The notes under the pieces are model-generated. The model worked only from the letters and a program-made list of their open reading frames with translations. It did no database searches and was not told where the DNA came from. Shown in pieces: positions 52,043 through 60,625 of a DNA stretch of 64,000 bases (positions are counted from its first letter, which is position 1; each line of letters opens with the position of its first letter). Source of the DNA: CAZVNZ01 sp964628515 (GTDB lineage Bacteria > Bacillota > Clostridia > Christensenellales > Christensenellaceae); NCBI GenBank assembly GCA_964628515.1, contig CAZVNZ010000003.1, positions 62,001-126,000 on the forward strand. Reading direction: 5' to 3'. Both the position numbers and the translations under genes were made by a program.

Positions 52043-53116
52043 ATGATTAAAATGGGCTGTGTACTCTTAGCCTCGGGAAACTCAAGCAGGTTTGGAGAAA
52101 ATAAACTATTAATGAAATTTGCGGGCAAAAAGCTAATAGAAAGGACTTTTGAAGCCACCCCACCCACTTTGTTTGCAAAAACGGTGGTAGTTACGGCATA
52201 CAGCGAAGTGGAAAAGCTTGCAAAAGCCTATGGTTATGAGGTTGCAATAAATCACCATATAGAGCAGGAAATTAAGCATACCATTAAAATTGGGCTAAAA
52301 TATATGCAGGATATGGATGCCTGTATGTTTTGTGTTTGCGACCAACCCTACATTTGTAAAAACTCCGTAAAGCAAATGGCGGAGGGGTACAAAGAGGGTA
52401 TTTATGCCATTTATTATGGTGATAAACAGGGAAACCCGGTAATTTTCCCCCAAAATTTGTTCGGGGAGTTAAGACGGTTGCAAAAAGGGCAGAGCGGACG
52501 AGATATTATGGCTAAACATAGGGAAGTTGTAGCGTTTTTTAAGGCAGAAAGCCCTATGGAGCTTAAAGATATAGACACAAAAAAAGATTTGCAAGCACTA
52601 CATAAAAACCTTTTTATAACAGGAAAAAAAGGCTGTGGCAAGTCCTCGGTATTAAATGAGGCGCTTCGCATGTGGGGGGCGGATTTTGCAGGATACACCA
52701 CTCACCCTTACCATATTAATGGGGGGTGCGCAGGGCATTATATTCACAATATTTTAAGTGATGGTGATTTAGATATACCCATTAGCATACGCATATCAAA
52801 AAACAGTTGTGTGCCTGTGGTGCAAGGGTTTGAGTTAGTGGGCGTAACCGCATTGGAAGGCGCAATGGACACCAATCGCAGAGTAATTGTAATGGACGAA
52901 ATAGGTGTTTTGGAGGACTGTTCCATAAAATTTTGCCAAAGAGTAATTAATTGCCTAAACAGCAAAAAAAGGGTGATAGGCTGTATAAAAAGTGCTAAGG
53001 GCAAACTAATAGACCAAATAAAGGGTAGAGTTGATACCAAAATTATAGAATTAACAAAGGAAAACAAAGAAGAAGTGCTACAAACGGCGGTTGATTTTTT
53101 AAGGATATTAGATTAA
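52043..53116 (+). CDS. fusion of MocA/YgfJ-like nucleotidyltransferase and THEP1-type NTPase
   Basis: A 357-residue two-domain protein. Residues 1-190 are a MocA/YgfJ-type nucleotidyltransferase: LLASGNSSRFGENKLLMKFAGK is the nucleotide loop and CVCDQPYI the metal-binding DxP-like site; relatives cytidylate or otherwise mature molybdopterin for hydroxylases. Residues 191-357 are a P-loop NTPase of the THEP1 family: Walker A ITGKKGCGKSSVL and Walker B RVIVMDEIGVLE. It lies 8 nt after hydA. It is probably a maturation factor for the xanthine dehydrogenases. Confidence 0.85.
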   Translation: MIKMGCVLLASGNSSRFGENKLLMKFAGKKLIERTFEATPPTLFAKTVVVTAYSEVEKLAKAYGYEVAINHHIEQEIKHTIKIGLKYMQDMDACMFCVCDQPYICKNSVKQMAEGYKEGIYAIYYGDKQGNPVIFPQNLFGELRRLQKGQSGRDIMAKHREVVAFFKAESPMELKDIDTKKDLQALHKNLFITGKKGCGKSSVLNEALRMWGADFAGYTTHPYHINGGCAGHYIHNILSDGDLDIPISIRISKNSCVPVVQGFELVGVTALEGAMDTNRRVIVMDEIGVLEDCSIKFCQRVINCLNSKKRVIGCIKSAKGKLIDQIKGRVDTKIIELTKENKEEVLQTAVDFLRILD

Positions 53117-53127
53117 AAAGAAAACTA

Positions 53128-53198
53128 TGCCGAACGGGCAAAAAACGCAAGTATATTAAAGGAGGTTGTGCGGACGTTGCGTGTGCCGCACGGCACAA
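53128..53198 (+). promoter_or_regulatory. candidate cis-regulatory RNA, copy 2 (upstream of guaD)
   Basis: Same order as copy 1: TGCC-GAACG-GGCA (53128-53140), ACGCAA (53145-53150), AAAGGAGG (53158-53165), then GTGCGG...CCGCAC (53168-53173 with 53186-53191, a perfect 6-bp stem) with TTGCGT (53177-53182) in the loop. The start codon is 7 nt beyond the hairpin. This copy sits inside the operon, between the MocA-NTPase stop and guaD, with no obvious promoter, which favours control of translation. Confidence 0.7.
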
Positions 53199-54446
53199 AT
53201 GGGCGAAAGTTATATAATTAAAGGCAATATAGTGTATGCCAAAAATAAAAACGAGCTTGCGGTACAAGATAGCATGTGCATTATAGACGGCAAAATTTCA
53301 CATATGCCAAAGGATGTACACTTGCCGATTTTAGACTATAAAAACAGCCTAATTATCCCCGGCTTGTGCGATATGCATACCCATGCGCCTCAATATGCCA
53401 ACAGAGGTTTGGGGCTAAATTTAGAGCTTTTACCCTGGCTAGAAAAATACACCTTTGCGGAAGAAAGCAAATTTGCAAACGAGGAATACAGCAGGGAAGT
53501 TTACACCCGTTTTGTAAACAGCCTAATAAAAAACGGTACAACAAGGGCATGCGTGTTTGCAACGGTGCATAAAAATTCTACGCTAATACTAATGGATTTA
53601 CTGGAAAAAGCAGGTTTGCAAGCGTATGTAGGCAAGGCAAATATGGATAGAAACGCACCCGAGAGTTTAACGGAGGACACCCAAAAATCTATAGAAGAAA
53701 CCATAGATTTAATAGAAATATGCAAAAATCGATATAAAAACGTAAAATATATTGTAACACCACGGTTTATCCCAAGCTGTACCCCTAAGTTGTCGGAGCA
53801 GTTAGGCAAAATTGCGCAAAACTATAAGTTACCCATTCAATCCCATTTATGCGAAAACAAAGGGGAAATAAAATGGGTGGCAGAGCTTGAGCCAAATGCC
53901 AAAAGCTACGCAGATGCCTACAACCAATATAACCTACTTACTAAAAAAACCCTAATGGCACATTGCGTGCATTGTAGGGAGGAAGAAATTGCGCTAATGG
54001 CAAAAAATGGGACAACAATGGTGCATTGTCCGGACTCCAACATTAATTTATCAAGCGGAATTGCAAATGTACGCAAATTTATAAATATGGGGGTGCAAAC
54101 CCTTTTAGGTACAGATATTGCAGGAGGATGCAATATCTCCATGTTAGATACCATGGCTAAGGCGGTACAAATATCCAAACTAAACAGCCTAACCACTAAA
54201 GAACCCCATTTGACCTTTACAGAGGTTTTTTACATGGCAACCACGGCAGGCGCACAATTTTTTGGCACAAAGGGCGGTTTTGCGGTAGGGGAGGAATTTT
54301 TTGGGGTGGTGGTGGACGACTCTCAAATGCTAAATACAGAAAAACTAACCCTTGCAGAAAGGCTGGAGCGAGTTATGTATTTAGGAGAGGATAGGAAGAT
54401 AACAGAGGTATTTGTTAGTGGCAGAAAAGCTTTTGTATCCCTATAA
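53199..54446 (+). CDS. guaD: guanine deaminase
   Basis: A 415-residue amidohydrolase converting guanine to xanthine and ammonia. The signature GLCDMHTHAPQYANRG carries the zinc ligands, followed by LPWLEKYTFAEESKF, a hallmark of GuaD. QSHLCENKGEIKWV, MAHCVHC and LGTDIAGG complete the site. The ATG at 53199 is used; the frame extends to 53166 through the RNA motif. It is the third gene of the hydA operon and feeds xanthine to the dehydrogenases. Confidence 0.95.
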   Translation: MGESYIIKGNIVYAKNKNELAVQDSMCIIDGKISHMPKDVHLPILDYKNSLIIPGLCDMHTHAPQYANRGLGLNLELLPWLEKYTFAEESKFANEEYSREVYTRFVNSLIKNGTTRACVFATVHKNSTLILMDLLEKAGLQAYVGKANMDRNAPESLTEDTQKSIEETIDLIEICKNRYKNVKYIVTPRFIPSCTPKLSEQLGKIAQNYKLPIQSHLCENKGEIKWVAELEPNAKSYADAYNQYNLLTKKTLMAHCVHCREEEIALMAKNGTTMVHCPDSNINLSSGIANVRKFINMGVQTLLGTDIAGGCNISMLDTMAKAVQISKLNSLTTKEPHLTFTEVFYMATTAGAQFFGTKGGFAVGEEFFGVVVDDSQMLNTEKLTLAERLERVMYLGEDRKITEVFVSGRKAFVSL

Positions 54447-54555
54447 CATCATCATCACAATAAAAATATTAAGAATTAAGGCATATTATTGCTATTATCC
54501 ATTTTCCCATCTATAATATTAATTAAACCAACAAAAAAACTAAAGAGGGAAAATC

Positions 54556-55218
54556 TTGAAGAAAATACTTATTATAGACGACGATATTCACATCGGTAAT
54601 TTTTTGGAGGAGATACTCACAAAAGAAGGCTACGGCACATTGCGTGCCTATTCGGGAACGGAGGCACTACTTGTTTTAGCTAAGGAAAATCCGGATTTGG
54701 TGCTATTGGATTTAATGCTGCCCGGCTTAAACGGAGAGGAAATACTCCCTAAAATAAAAGGCATACCCGTAATTATTATGAGCGCAAAAATAGATGTGGA
54801 AGGCAAGGTGGATTTGCTTTTAAATGGCGCTTGCGACTATATTACAAAGCCCTTTAACACAAAAGAATTATTAGCAAGAATAGCGGTGCAATTTCGCAAT
54901 TATAATAATGTAGAAACAAACGACATTTTAATTTATGGTGATATTTCTCTAAACACCAACACCCTTATTTGCAAAATAAATACTAAAGAAATTAAACTTA
55001 CAAAAACCCAGTACGCAATACTAAAACTGCTTATGGAAAACCCAATGCAGGTTATTACAAAATCTTTAATGCTTGAGCGTATAGGAGAGGACACTTTAGA
55101 CTGCACGGAAAGCTCGTTAAAAATGCACATAAGCAATCTGCGCAAAAAGCTAAAGGAAATAAGCGAAAAAGATTATATAGAAGCGGTGTGGGGAATAGGC
55201 TTTAAGCTAAAGGAGTAA
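54556..55218 (+). CDS. OmpR/PhoB-family response regulator
   Basis: A 220-residue regulator: REC domain (residues 1-112; D8-D9, phosphoacceptor D51 in LVLLDLMLPG, K98) and a winged-helix DNA-binding domain (about 125-220). The TTG start has GAGGG 6 nt upstream. It heads a regulator/ABC ATPase/permease/kinase set of the kind controlling antimicrobial peptide export. Four TTTAC direct repeats before the ABC gene are its probable target. Confidence 0.92.
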   Translation: MKKILIIDDDIHIGNFLEEILTKEGYGTLRAYSGTEALLVLAKENPDLVLLDLMLPGLNGEEILPKIKGIPVIIMSAKIDVEGKVDLLLNGACDYITKPFNTKELLARIAVQFRNYNNVETNDILIYGDISLNTNTLICKINTKEIKLTKTQYAILKLLMENPMQVITKSLMLERIGEDTLDCTESSLKMHISNLRKKLKEISEKDYIEAVWGIGFKLKE

Positions 55219-55248
55219 TAATTTAGGGTGCGGTATAATAATCAAAAA

Positions 55249-55305
55249 TCTTTACTGTATCTTTACTCTTTTTTTACCGCTTTCTTTACGGTTATATATT
55301 AAAAT
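55249..55305 (+). promoter_or_regulatory. direct-repeat operator and promoter of the ABC exporter
   Basis: TCTTTAC at 55249, 55260 and 55283 and TTTTTAC at 55271 are spaced 11, 11 and 12 bp, one helical turn each. -10 candidates TATATT (55295-55300) or TAAAAT (55300-55305) follow, so the last repeat occupies the -35 region. This is typical of an OmpR-family activator site. Confidence 0.6.
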
Positions 55306-55334
55306 ATCTCCATTGCATAAAGGAGGTTAATTTT

Positions 55335-56249
55335 ATGGAATATATACTAAAAGCAAATGATTTGCACAAAAATTACAGCCGATTTAAAGCATTAAACGGT
55401 TTAGCCCTGAGCATCCCCAAAGGAGAAATTTATGGCTTTATAGGTAAAAACGGCGCAGGTAAAACTACGCTAATACGCATAATTTGCGGACTGCAACAAG
55501 CAACAATGGGCGAATTTACGTTGTACGGCATAAAAAGTACAAGTAAAGAGATTGCACAGGCAAGAAGGCGAATGGGTGCGGTGGTGGAAACCCCCTCAAT
55601 TTACTCGGATATGACAGCACAGGAAAATTTAAAACAGCAATACAGAATACTTGGCTTGCCCTCTTTTGACGGGCTTTTTGATATTCTTAAATTGGTGGGG
55701 CTTGCCGATACAGGCAAAAAGAAAGCCAAAAACTTTTCTCTTGGTATGCGCCAGAGGCTTGGAATTGCAATAGCATTAGTGGGAGACCCTGATTTTATGG
55801 TGTTAGACGAGCCAACAAACGGGCTTGACCCACAAGGCATAATTGAAATTAGAGAGCTTATTTTAAAGCTAAACAAAGAAAAGCAAATAACCGTGCTAAT
55901 TTCCAGCCATATACTCGGAGAGCTTGCAAAATTTGCAACCTATTACGGTTTTATAGACGGTGGTCGAATTATAAAGGAAATGAGCGCAACCGACCTTGAA
56001 GGTGCATGCAGAAAATGCGTGCGTGCAGAGGTTAGCGATACCAAACCCCTAACACGTGTGCTTGATTCACTAAATATTGAGTACAAAATAATATCGGATA
56101 AAATTGCGGATATATACGGAAAAATTAATGTATCTCAGCTAACCTTGGCACTTCATGAGGAAAACTGCGAAGTTTTTTCTATGCAGGACAAAGACGAAAG
56201 TTTGGAAAACTATTATGTTAATTTAGTGGGAGGTAGCAGTAATGAGTAA
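55335..56249 (+). CDS. ABC exporter ATPase (bacitracin/lantibiotic type)
   Basis: A 304-residue ATPase: Walker A GKNGAGKTTLIRI, signature FSLGMRQRLG, Walker B FMVLDEPTNGLDP and switch histidine in LISSHILGEL. The C-terminal extension after residue about 220 is typical of BcrA-like exporters that remove peptide antibiotics. It overlaps the permease by 8 nt. AAAGGAGG precedes the ATG. Confidence 0.92.
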   Translation: MEYILKANDLHKNYSRFKALNGLALSIPKGEIYGFIGKNGAGKTTLIRIICGLQQATMGEFTLYGIKSTSKEIAQARRRMGAVVETPSIYSDMTAQENLKQQYRILGLPSFDGLFDILKLVGLADTGKKKAKNFSLGMRQRLGIAIALVGDPDFMVLDEPTNGLDPQGIIEIRELILKLNKEKQITVLISSHILGELAKFATYYGFIDGGRIIKEMSATDLEGACRKCVRAEVSDTKPLTRVLDSLNIEYKIISDKIADIYGKINVSQLTLALHEENCEVFSMQDKDESLENYYVNLVGGSSNE

Positions 56250-57072
56250 ACTACTATCCGCTAATTTTTCCAGGCTGTTTAAATCCAAAGCTTTATGGAT
56301 TTGTATGGCAGCAATGCTTGGCATAGCCATTTATTATATGATATTTTCAAACACTAACGTTATTTTGGGCATAACACAAGTACCCGACGGCATAGACAGA
56401 TATTTCTTTATATTCGGTGTATTTATCGGCATATTTGTAGGTGCATTTTGCAGTTTTTTTACAGGTGTGGAATACAGCGACGGCACACTTAGAAACAAAA
56501 TTGTAGTAGGGCACACACGGGCAAATATTTATCTTGCCAACCTAATTACAAACGTTACAGGCTCTCTTTTAATTATGATGATGTGGGTAGCGGGTGCAAT
56601 GGTTGGTATTCCTGTACTTGGTTTGTGGGATATGGGCGTTTTGGGTTTGGTGACATACTTATTTATTGCAATACTGTTTGTGGTGACATTTTGTGCAATA
56701 TTTACCTTTGTGAGCATGCTTACGCCTAATATGGCAGTATCGCTGATAATTTCTATTGGCTTGTTTTTACTGTTGTTTTTTATTGTAAGTTCTATATACA
56801 ATAGATTAAGTGAATCGGAATTTTTGAGCGGTATGGTTATATCCAATGGGGCAACGGTATTTGAGGAAGGAGGTCCTAACCCAAGCTATGTAAAGGGAGA
56901 AATGCGAAGTGCGCTGGAGTTTGCTTTAGACTTACTGCCACAGGGGCAGGGTATGCTTATGACATTTATAGAAATTGCCAACCCTTTGCGTATGGCACTA
57001 TGCTCCATAGGAATTACCATTGTAACAACACTTGGGGGAATATTGCTGTTTAACAGAAAAAACTTAAAGTAA
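56242..57072 (+). CDS. ABC-2-type exporter permease
   Basis: A 276-residue permease with six predicted segments (about 18-35, 55-80, 100-125, 140-165, 172-195, 245-268). RNKIVVGHTRANIYLANL corresponds to the region often written as GxxR in BcrB-like permeases. It partners the ATPase upstream; the histidine kinase gene follows 12 nt downstream. Confidence 0.85.
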   Translation: MSKLLSANFSRLFKSKALWICMAAMLGIAIYYMIFSNTNVILGITQVPDGIDRYFFIFGVFIGIFVGAFCSFFTGVEYSDGTLRNKIVVGHTRANIYLANLITNVTGSLLIMMMWVAGAMVGIPVLGLWDMGVLGLVTYLFIAILFVVTFCAIFTFVSMLTPNMAVSLIISIGLFLLLFFIVSSIYNRLSESEFLSGMVISNGATVFEEGGPNPSYVKGEMRSALEFALDLLPQGQGMLMTFIEIANPLRMALCSIGITIVTTLGGILLFNRKNLK

Positions 57073-57084
57073 GGAGATATAGTT

Positions 57085-57963
57085 ATGTGGGTTTGGGTTA
57101 TAGTTGGTTTTTTAGCATTGGCAGTTTTTGTCCTTTTAATTAAAATACATTTACTGCAAAAATCTGCAAAGGAGATAGAAATTGCCTTTGTAAACAGGCT
57201 TGAAACCCAAACCAACACATTAATAGATATTTCGTCGAGGGATAAACATATGCGTAAATTGGCAAATGTAATAAACGAGCAACTACGCAAGCTAAGAGAA
57301 AGCAGACATACTTTTTTGCAGGGAGATGCAGAGCTTAAAAATGCGATAACAAATATATCCCACGATTTACGCACCCCCCTAACCGCAATTAGCGGATACT
57401 TAGATTTGTTGGAAAAAGAAGAAGATACAGCCAACATAAGAAGGTATGTGGCAGTAATAAAAAACCGAACGCAAATGCTGACAGGACTTACGGAGGAGCT
57501 GTTTAACTACTCCGTTCTAATAACATCACAAAAAGAAGAAAAACCAAAAACCGTAATAATAAACAATATTTTGGAAGAAAGCATAGTGGCTTGCTACACC
57601 GCCTTAAAAGAAAGGGGGATTGTGCCAAAAATTGAAATTACCACTCAAAAGGTAATCAGAAGCTTAGACGCCTCCGCACTTTCTCGAGTGTTTGCAAACC
57701 TCATAAGTAATGCCATAAAATACAGCGAGGGAGATTTAGCCATAACACTAACAAAGGAGGGCGAAATTAGCTTTTCCAACAAGGCGCAAGGGCTGGATAA
57801 GGTGCAAATAGGCAAGCTTTTTAACCGCTTCTACACCTTACAGTCCGCAAAAAAAGGGGCAGGGCTTGGGCTTGCCATTTCAAAAACCTTGATGGAGAGG
57901 TTAGGCGGGGCTATTTGGGCGGAGTACGAAAATAATAGGCTTAGTATTTGGGTTAGGGTGTAG
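57085..57963 (+). CDS. sensor histidine kinase of the ABC exporter module
   Basis: A 292-residue kinase with one N-terminal membrane segment (residues 1-20), no extracellular domain, a HisKA motif ITNISHDLRTPLTAISGYLDLL and HATPase boxes NLISNAIKY and GAGLGLAIS. A sensor without an external domain usually relies on its partner transporter to detect the drug, as in Bce-type modules. The stop is TAG; if it were read through, the frame would stay open for about 90 codons antisense to the BlaR1-like gene. Confidence 0.9.
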   Translation: MWVWVIVGFLALAVFVLLIKIHLLQKSAKEIEIAFVNRLETQTNTLIDISSRDKHMRKLANVINEQLRKLRESRHTFLQGDAELKNAITNISHDLRTPLTAISGYLDLLEKEEDTANIRRYVAVIKNRTQMLTGLTEELFNYSVLITSQKEEKPKTVIINNILEESIVACYTALKERGIVPKIEITTQKVIRSLDASALSRVFANLISNAIKYSEGDLAITLTKEGEISFSNKAQGLDKVQIGKLFNRFYTLQSAKKGAGLGLAISKTLMERLGGAIWAEYENNRLSIWVRV

Positions 57964-57976
57964 GGGGTATGTAAAC

Positions 57977-60589
57977 TCACCCCGAAACTTTTTCAAAAAC
58001 TCGCTCGTCTATATGCTCAAAAACATAATTATCCGCAGACATTTCTATACTTATTAAGTTATTGCTGTAATTTTTTGCTATCTCATTTAGTTTTTTTAGC
58101 ATATCATTTTTATTCATAGCTAAAAGGGTGTTTATATCCGTACTATCCCAAAAGCTCTGTATTGCATTTTTTACACCTAAAACCGCATCGTCTCTTTGTT
58201 TTACCGTAATCTTTTTTTCGTCCGGTATATGATAGGTGGCGGTGTAGAATAAATTGCAGAATGCACGGTTGCCATTTGTGTCATTTTCCGGTTCTTTGGT
58301 AAAATCTCCGGCAATTTCCGCATCCTGTCTTGGTATATCCATTCTGATACTTTGCACAAGCATGGCGTTTTCGTTAGCGGAGGCATTTATGGTTACATCT
58401 AAAAACTCCTTTTCTTCCGCAGTTAAGGGCATGGAATAACTGTTTGTGCCTATATCCCAATTAATATGCTCGCTTCTTTCGTAATCCTCGTTTGCCCAAT
58501 TTAGTAAGGCTTGGTTAAAATCGTATACGGACATTGCTTTGTAATTTTGAGTTTTGAGCTTTAATATAGATGTGTAATCATCTTTATTTTTGTTGGTGTA
58601 AATAAATTCCTCCTCCTCACTTACACCCGCTCTCCTAATGCTGTTCCAATTTTCTTGCTCCTCTTTTGTAGCCTCTCGCAAGCCTGTAAGCTTGTTATCG
58701 ATATATACGGTTACAATTTCGGGAACAGCTTCGCTAAAGGTGGAATCTCCTATTGAGTTAGAAATCCATTCTCCCGTTATACTGTTAAAAATACCACGGA
58801 TTTCTTTGCCGTGCAAATAAAGCTTTGCCTGTCCGCTGTACTCATTTATTTCATAAGTTACACCAAAGGGGAAGTAGGGGGTTAAGGAATCCTCCCATAC
58901 TGCTGTAATTTCAGAAATAGCTTCTTTATCTAAAGCAGTTACAGGCTTATAATTGTAAGAAATCTCCGTTTTTAGTGCATCATTGCTCCATTTTTTGTGA
59001 AGGCTGTCTATTACTCCTTGAATTTCCTCTTTCATAGCATCCTCGTTTAGCAATTCGTCAATACTCTTAGTTTTCAGTATATTTTCAATACTATTAGCTA
59101 TACCCTCTCTTGCCATAGTGTATTCTTTAACGGTGATTTTGCTTGTGTCTAAAATATCTAAGGAGTAGGTGTATTCGATTATTGCGTTTTCGGAAACATT
59201 AAAATCGCTTTCGGTGTACCCGGAATAATCCATAGGCACACCATATTTACCCGTAAAAGGTATTAAAGTATAAAACACAAAATTAGCGTCAGGGTTGGTG
59301 TCCTTTAAATCATTTATGGTACCAAAGTTTTCAGTGTCAAAAATACCGTAAAACAAATTAATATCATTAGTATTTGTTAAAGAGTTTTTTACTGTATCAT
59401 GAAACTGCGCCACAGTCATATCCTCGTAGCCATCAAACTTAAGCATTTTAATTAGCTTAAGGGTAGCTTCATCATATAAAGGGTTAAAGCTTGAGCTTTT
59501 ATTGTAGTCTGTACCCTTATTTTTAGTGGTAGCTTGGGCGAATGCACTGTTTTTTACGTCTGTATTTTCCACTTCTGTTTTTGGGATGAATGCAGACTCA
59601 GTGTTATCCTTAGGCATTGCGGAGGTGGCAAAAGGCAGGGCAATAACTACAACAAGCACTACTGCAACTATAACTATAATAATGGATTTCTTTCTTGTTT
59701 TCATAATAGATGTTATCCTTTCTTTTACCGCATTTTTACTAAAATTATTGTATAAGGGGGGTAGGGTTATTTGCCTTTCCTTCATATTTATTAATGTGAG
59801 CGCATATGCTTTCTTTTCCTTTTCGCCTAAAGTGCGTATAAGGGTATCATCACAATTAAGCTCTATATCTCGGTTAGCCAAAATATACATTAGCCACACC
59901 AATGGGTTAAACCAATGTAAGCAAAGAGTTGCAACTAAAATTAGCTTTAATATGCCGTCAAAGCGTTTAATGTGAATAATTTCGTGGCTAAGCACGTAAT
60001 TTAACTGCTCTTTATTTTCCCAGTCTATGTTTTTTGGCATTAAAATAACGGGGTTAAGCATTCCATAGGTGAGTGGGGTGGAAATAAAATCCGAAACTCT
60101 AATCTGCACTCTTCGCCTTATGTTTTGCTTTGCCAAAAAATCTGCTGCATATGGGTTTGTAACCGGCAAGGATTCTTTAAACCTCCTACGGCATCTTATA
60201 TAAGAAATCATAAAAAACAAGGTGCATGCAAGTAGGCCCACTATCCAAATTACAAAAAATGGAGATATTTCTGCGGATGCTTGGGGTTGCGGTATGCTTA
60301 TATTTTGTGTGGAAAACTCTGTTGCGGAAGGCAACATAGGCAACGGCACATTTTGAGGTGCTTGGGGATTATTGTAGACTGCATTATTTAACGCAGGCGC
60401 ATACTCGTTAATTGCAGAATACACGCTAATAGGAGAGGGTAGGGATATGGGTATCAGCAACCTGAAAAGTGCTACCGCCCACAGCACTATAAATGTTTTT
60501 TTAGGCAAACGGTTTAGAGTGAATGCTCTAAAAAATACTATTATAAGAATTAAAACTGCTCCGTAAATGCTCATTTGTAAAATATTCAT
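57977..60589 (-). CDS. BlaR1-like M56 metallopeptidase sensor with unusual C-terminal domain
   Basis: An 870-residue membrane protein. The N-terminal M56 region (about 1-290) has membrane segments, the zinc motif LSHEIIHIKRFD (HExxH) and the downstream ELNCDD. A further segment lies at about 303-325. The remaining ~540 residues are predicted extracellular and do not contain the SxxK/KTG motifs of a beta-lactam sensor, so the signal detected is unknown. It follows the BlaI-type repressor gene by 36 nt and presumably cleaves that repressor on sensing. Confidence 0.85.
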   Translation of the reverse strand: MNILQMSIYGAVLILIIVFFRAFTLNRLPKKTFIVLWAVALFRLLIPISLPSPISVYSAINEYAPALNNAVYNNPQAPQNVPLPMLPSATEFSTQNISIPQPQASAEISPFFVIWIVGLLACTLFFMISYIRCRRRFKESLPVTNPYAADFLAKQNIRRRVQIRVSDFISTPLTYGMLNPVILMPKNIDWENKEQLNYVLSHEIIHIKRFDGILKLILVATLCLHWFNPLVWLMYILANRDIELNCDDTLIRTLGEKEKKAYALTLINMKERQITLPPLYNNFSKNAVKERITSIMKTRKKSIIIVIVAVVLVVVIALPFATSAMPKDNTESAFIPKTEVENTDVKNSAFAQATTKNKGTDYNKSSSFNPLYDEATLKLIKMLKFDGYEDMTVAQFHDTVKNSLTNTNDINLFYGIFDTENFGTINDLKDTNPDANFVFYTLIPFTGKYGVPMDYSGYTESDFNVSENAIIEYTYSLDILDTSKITVKEYTMAREGIANSIENILKTKSIDELLNEDAMKEEIQGVIDSLHKKWSNDALKTEISYNYKPVTALDKEAISEITAVWEDSLTPYFPFGVTYEINEYSGQAKLYLHGKEIRGIFNSITGEWISNSIGDSTFSEAVPEIVTVYIDNKLTGLREATKEEQENWNSIRRAGVSEEEEFIYTNKNKDDYTSILKLKTQNYKAMSVYDFNQALLNWANEDYERSEHINWDIGTNSYSMPLTAEEKEFLDVTINASANENAMLVQSIRMDIPRQDAEIAGDFTKEPENDTNGNRAFCNLFYTATYHIPDEKKITVKQRDDAVLGVKNAIQSFWDSTDINTLLAMNKNDMLKKLNEIAKNYSNNLISIEMSADNYVFEHIDERVFEKVSG

Positions 60590-60625
60590 ACTTTTATCCT
60601 CGTAGTTTTTTTAGAATAATTGCCG

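Noticed and set aside
57977..60589. beta-lactam sensing by the BlaR1-like protein
   Set aside because: No SxxK, SxN or KTG motif set was found in the long C-terminal region, so only the protease part supports the BlaR1 name.
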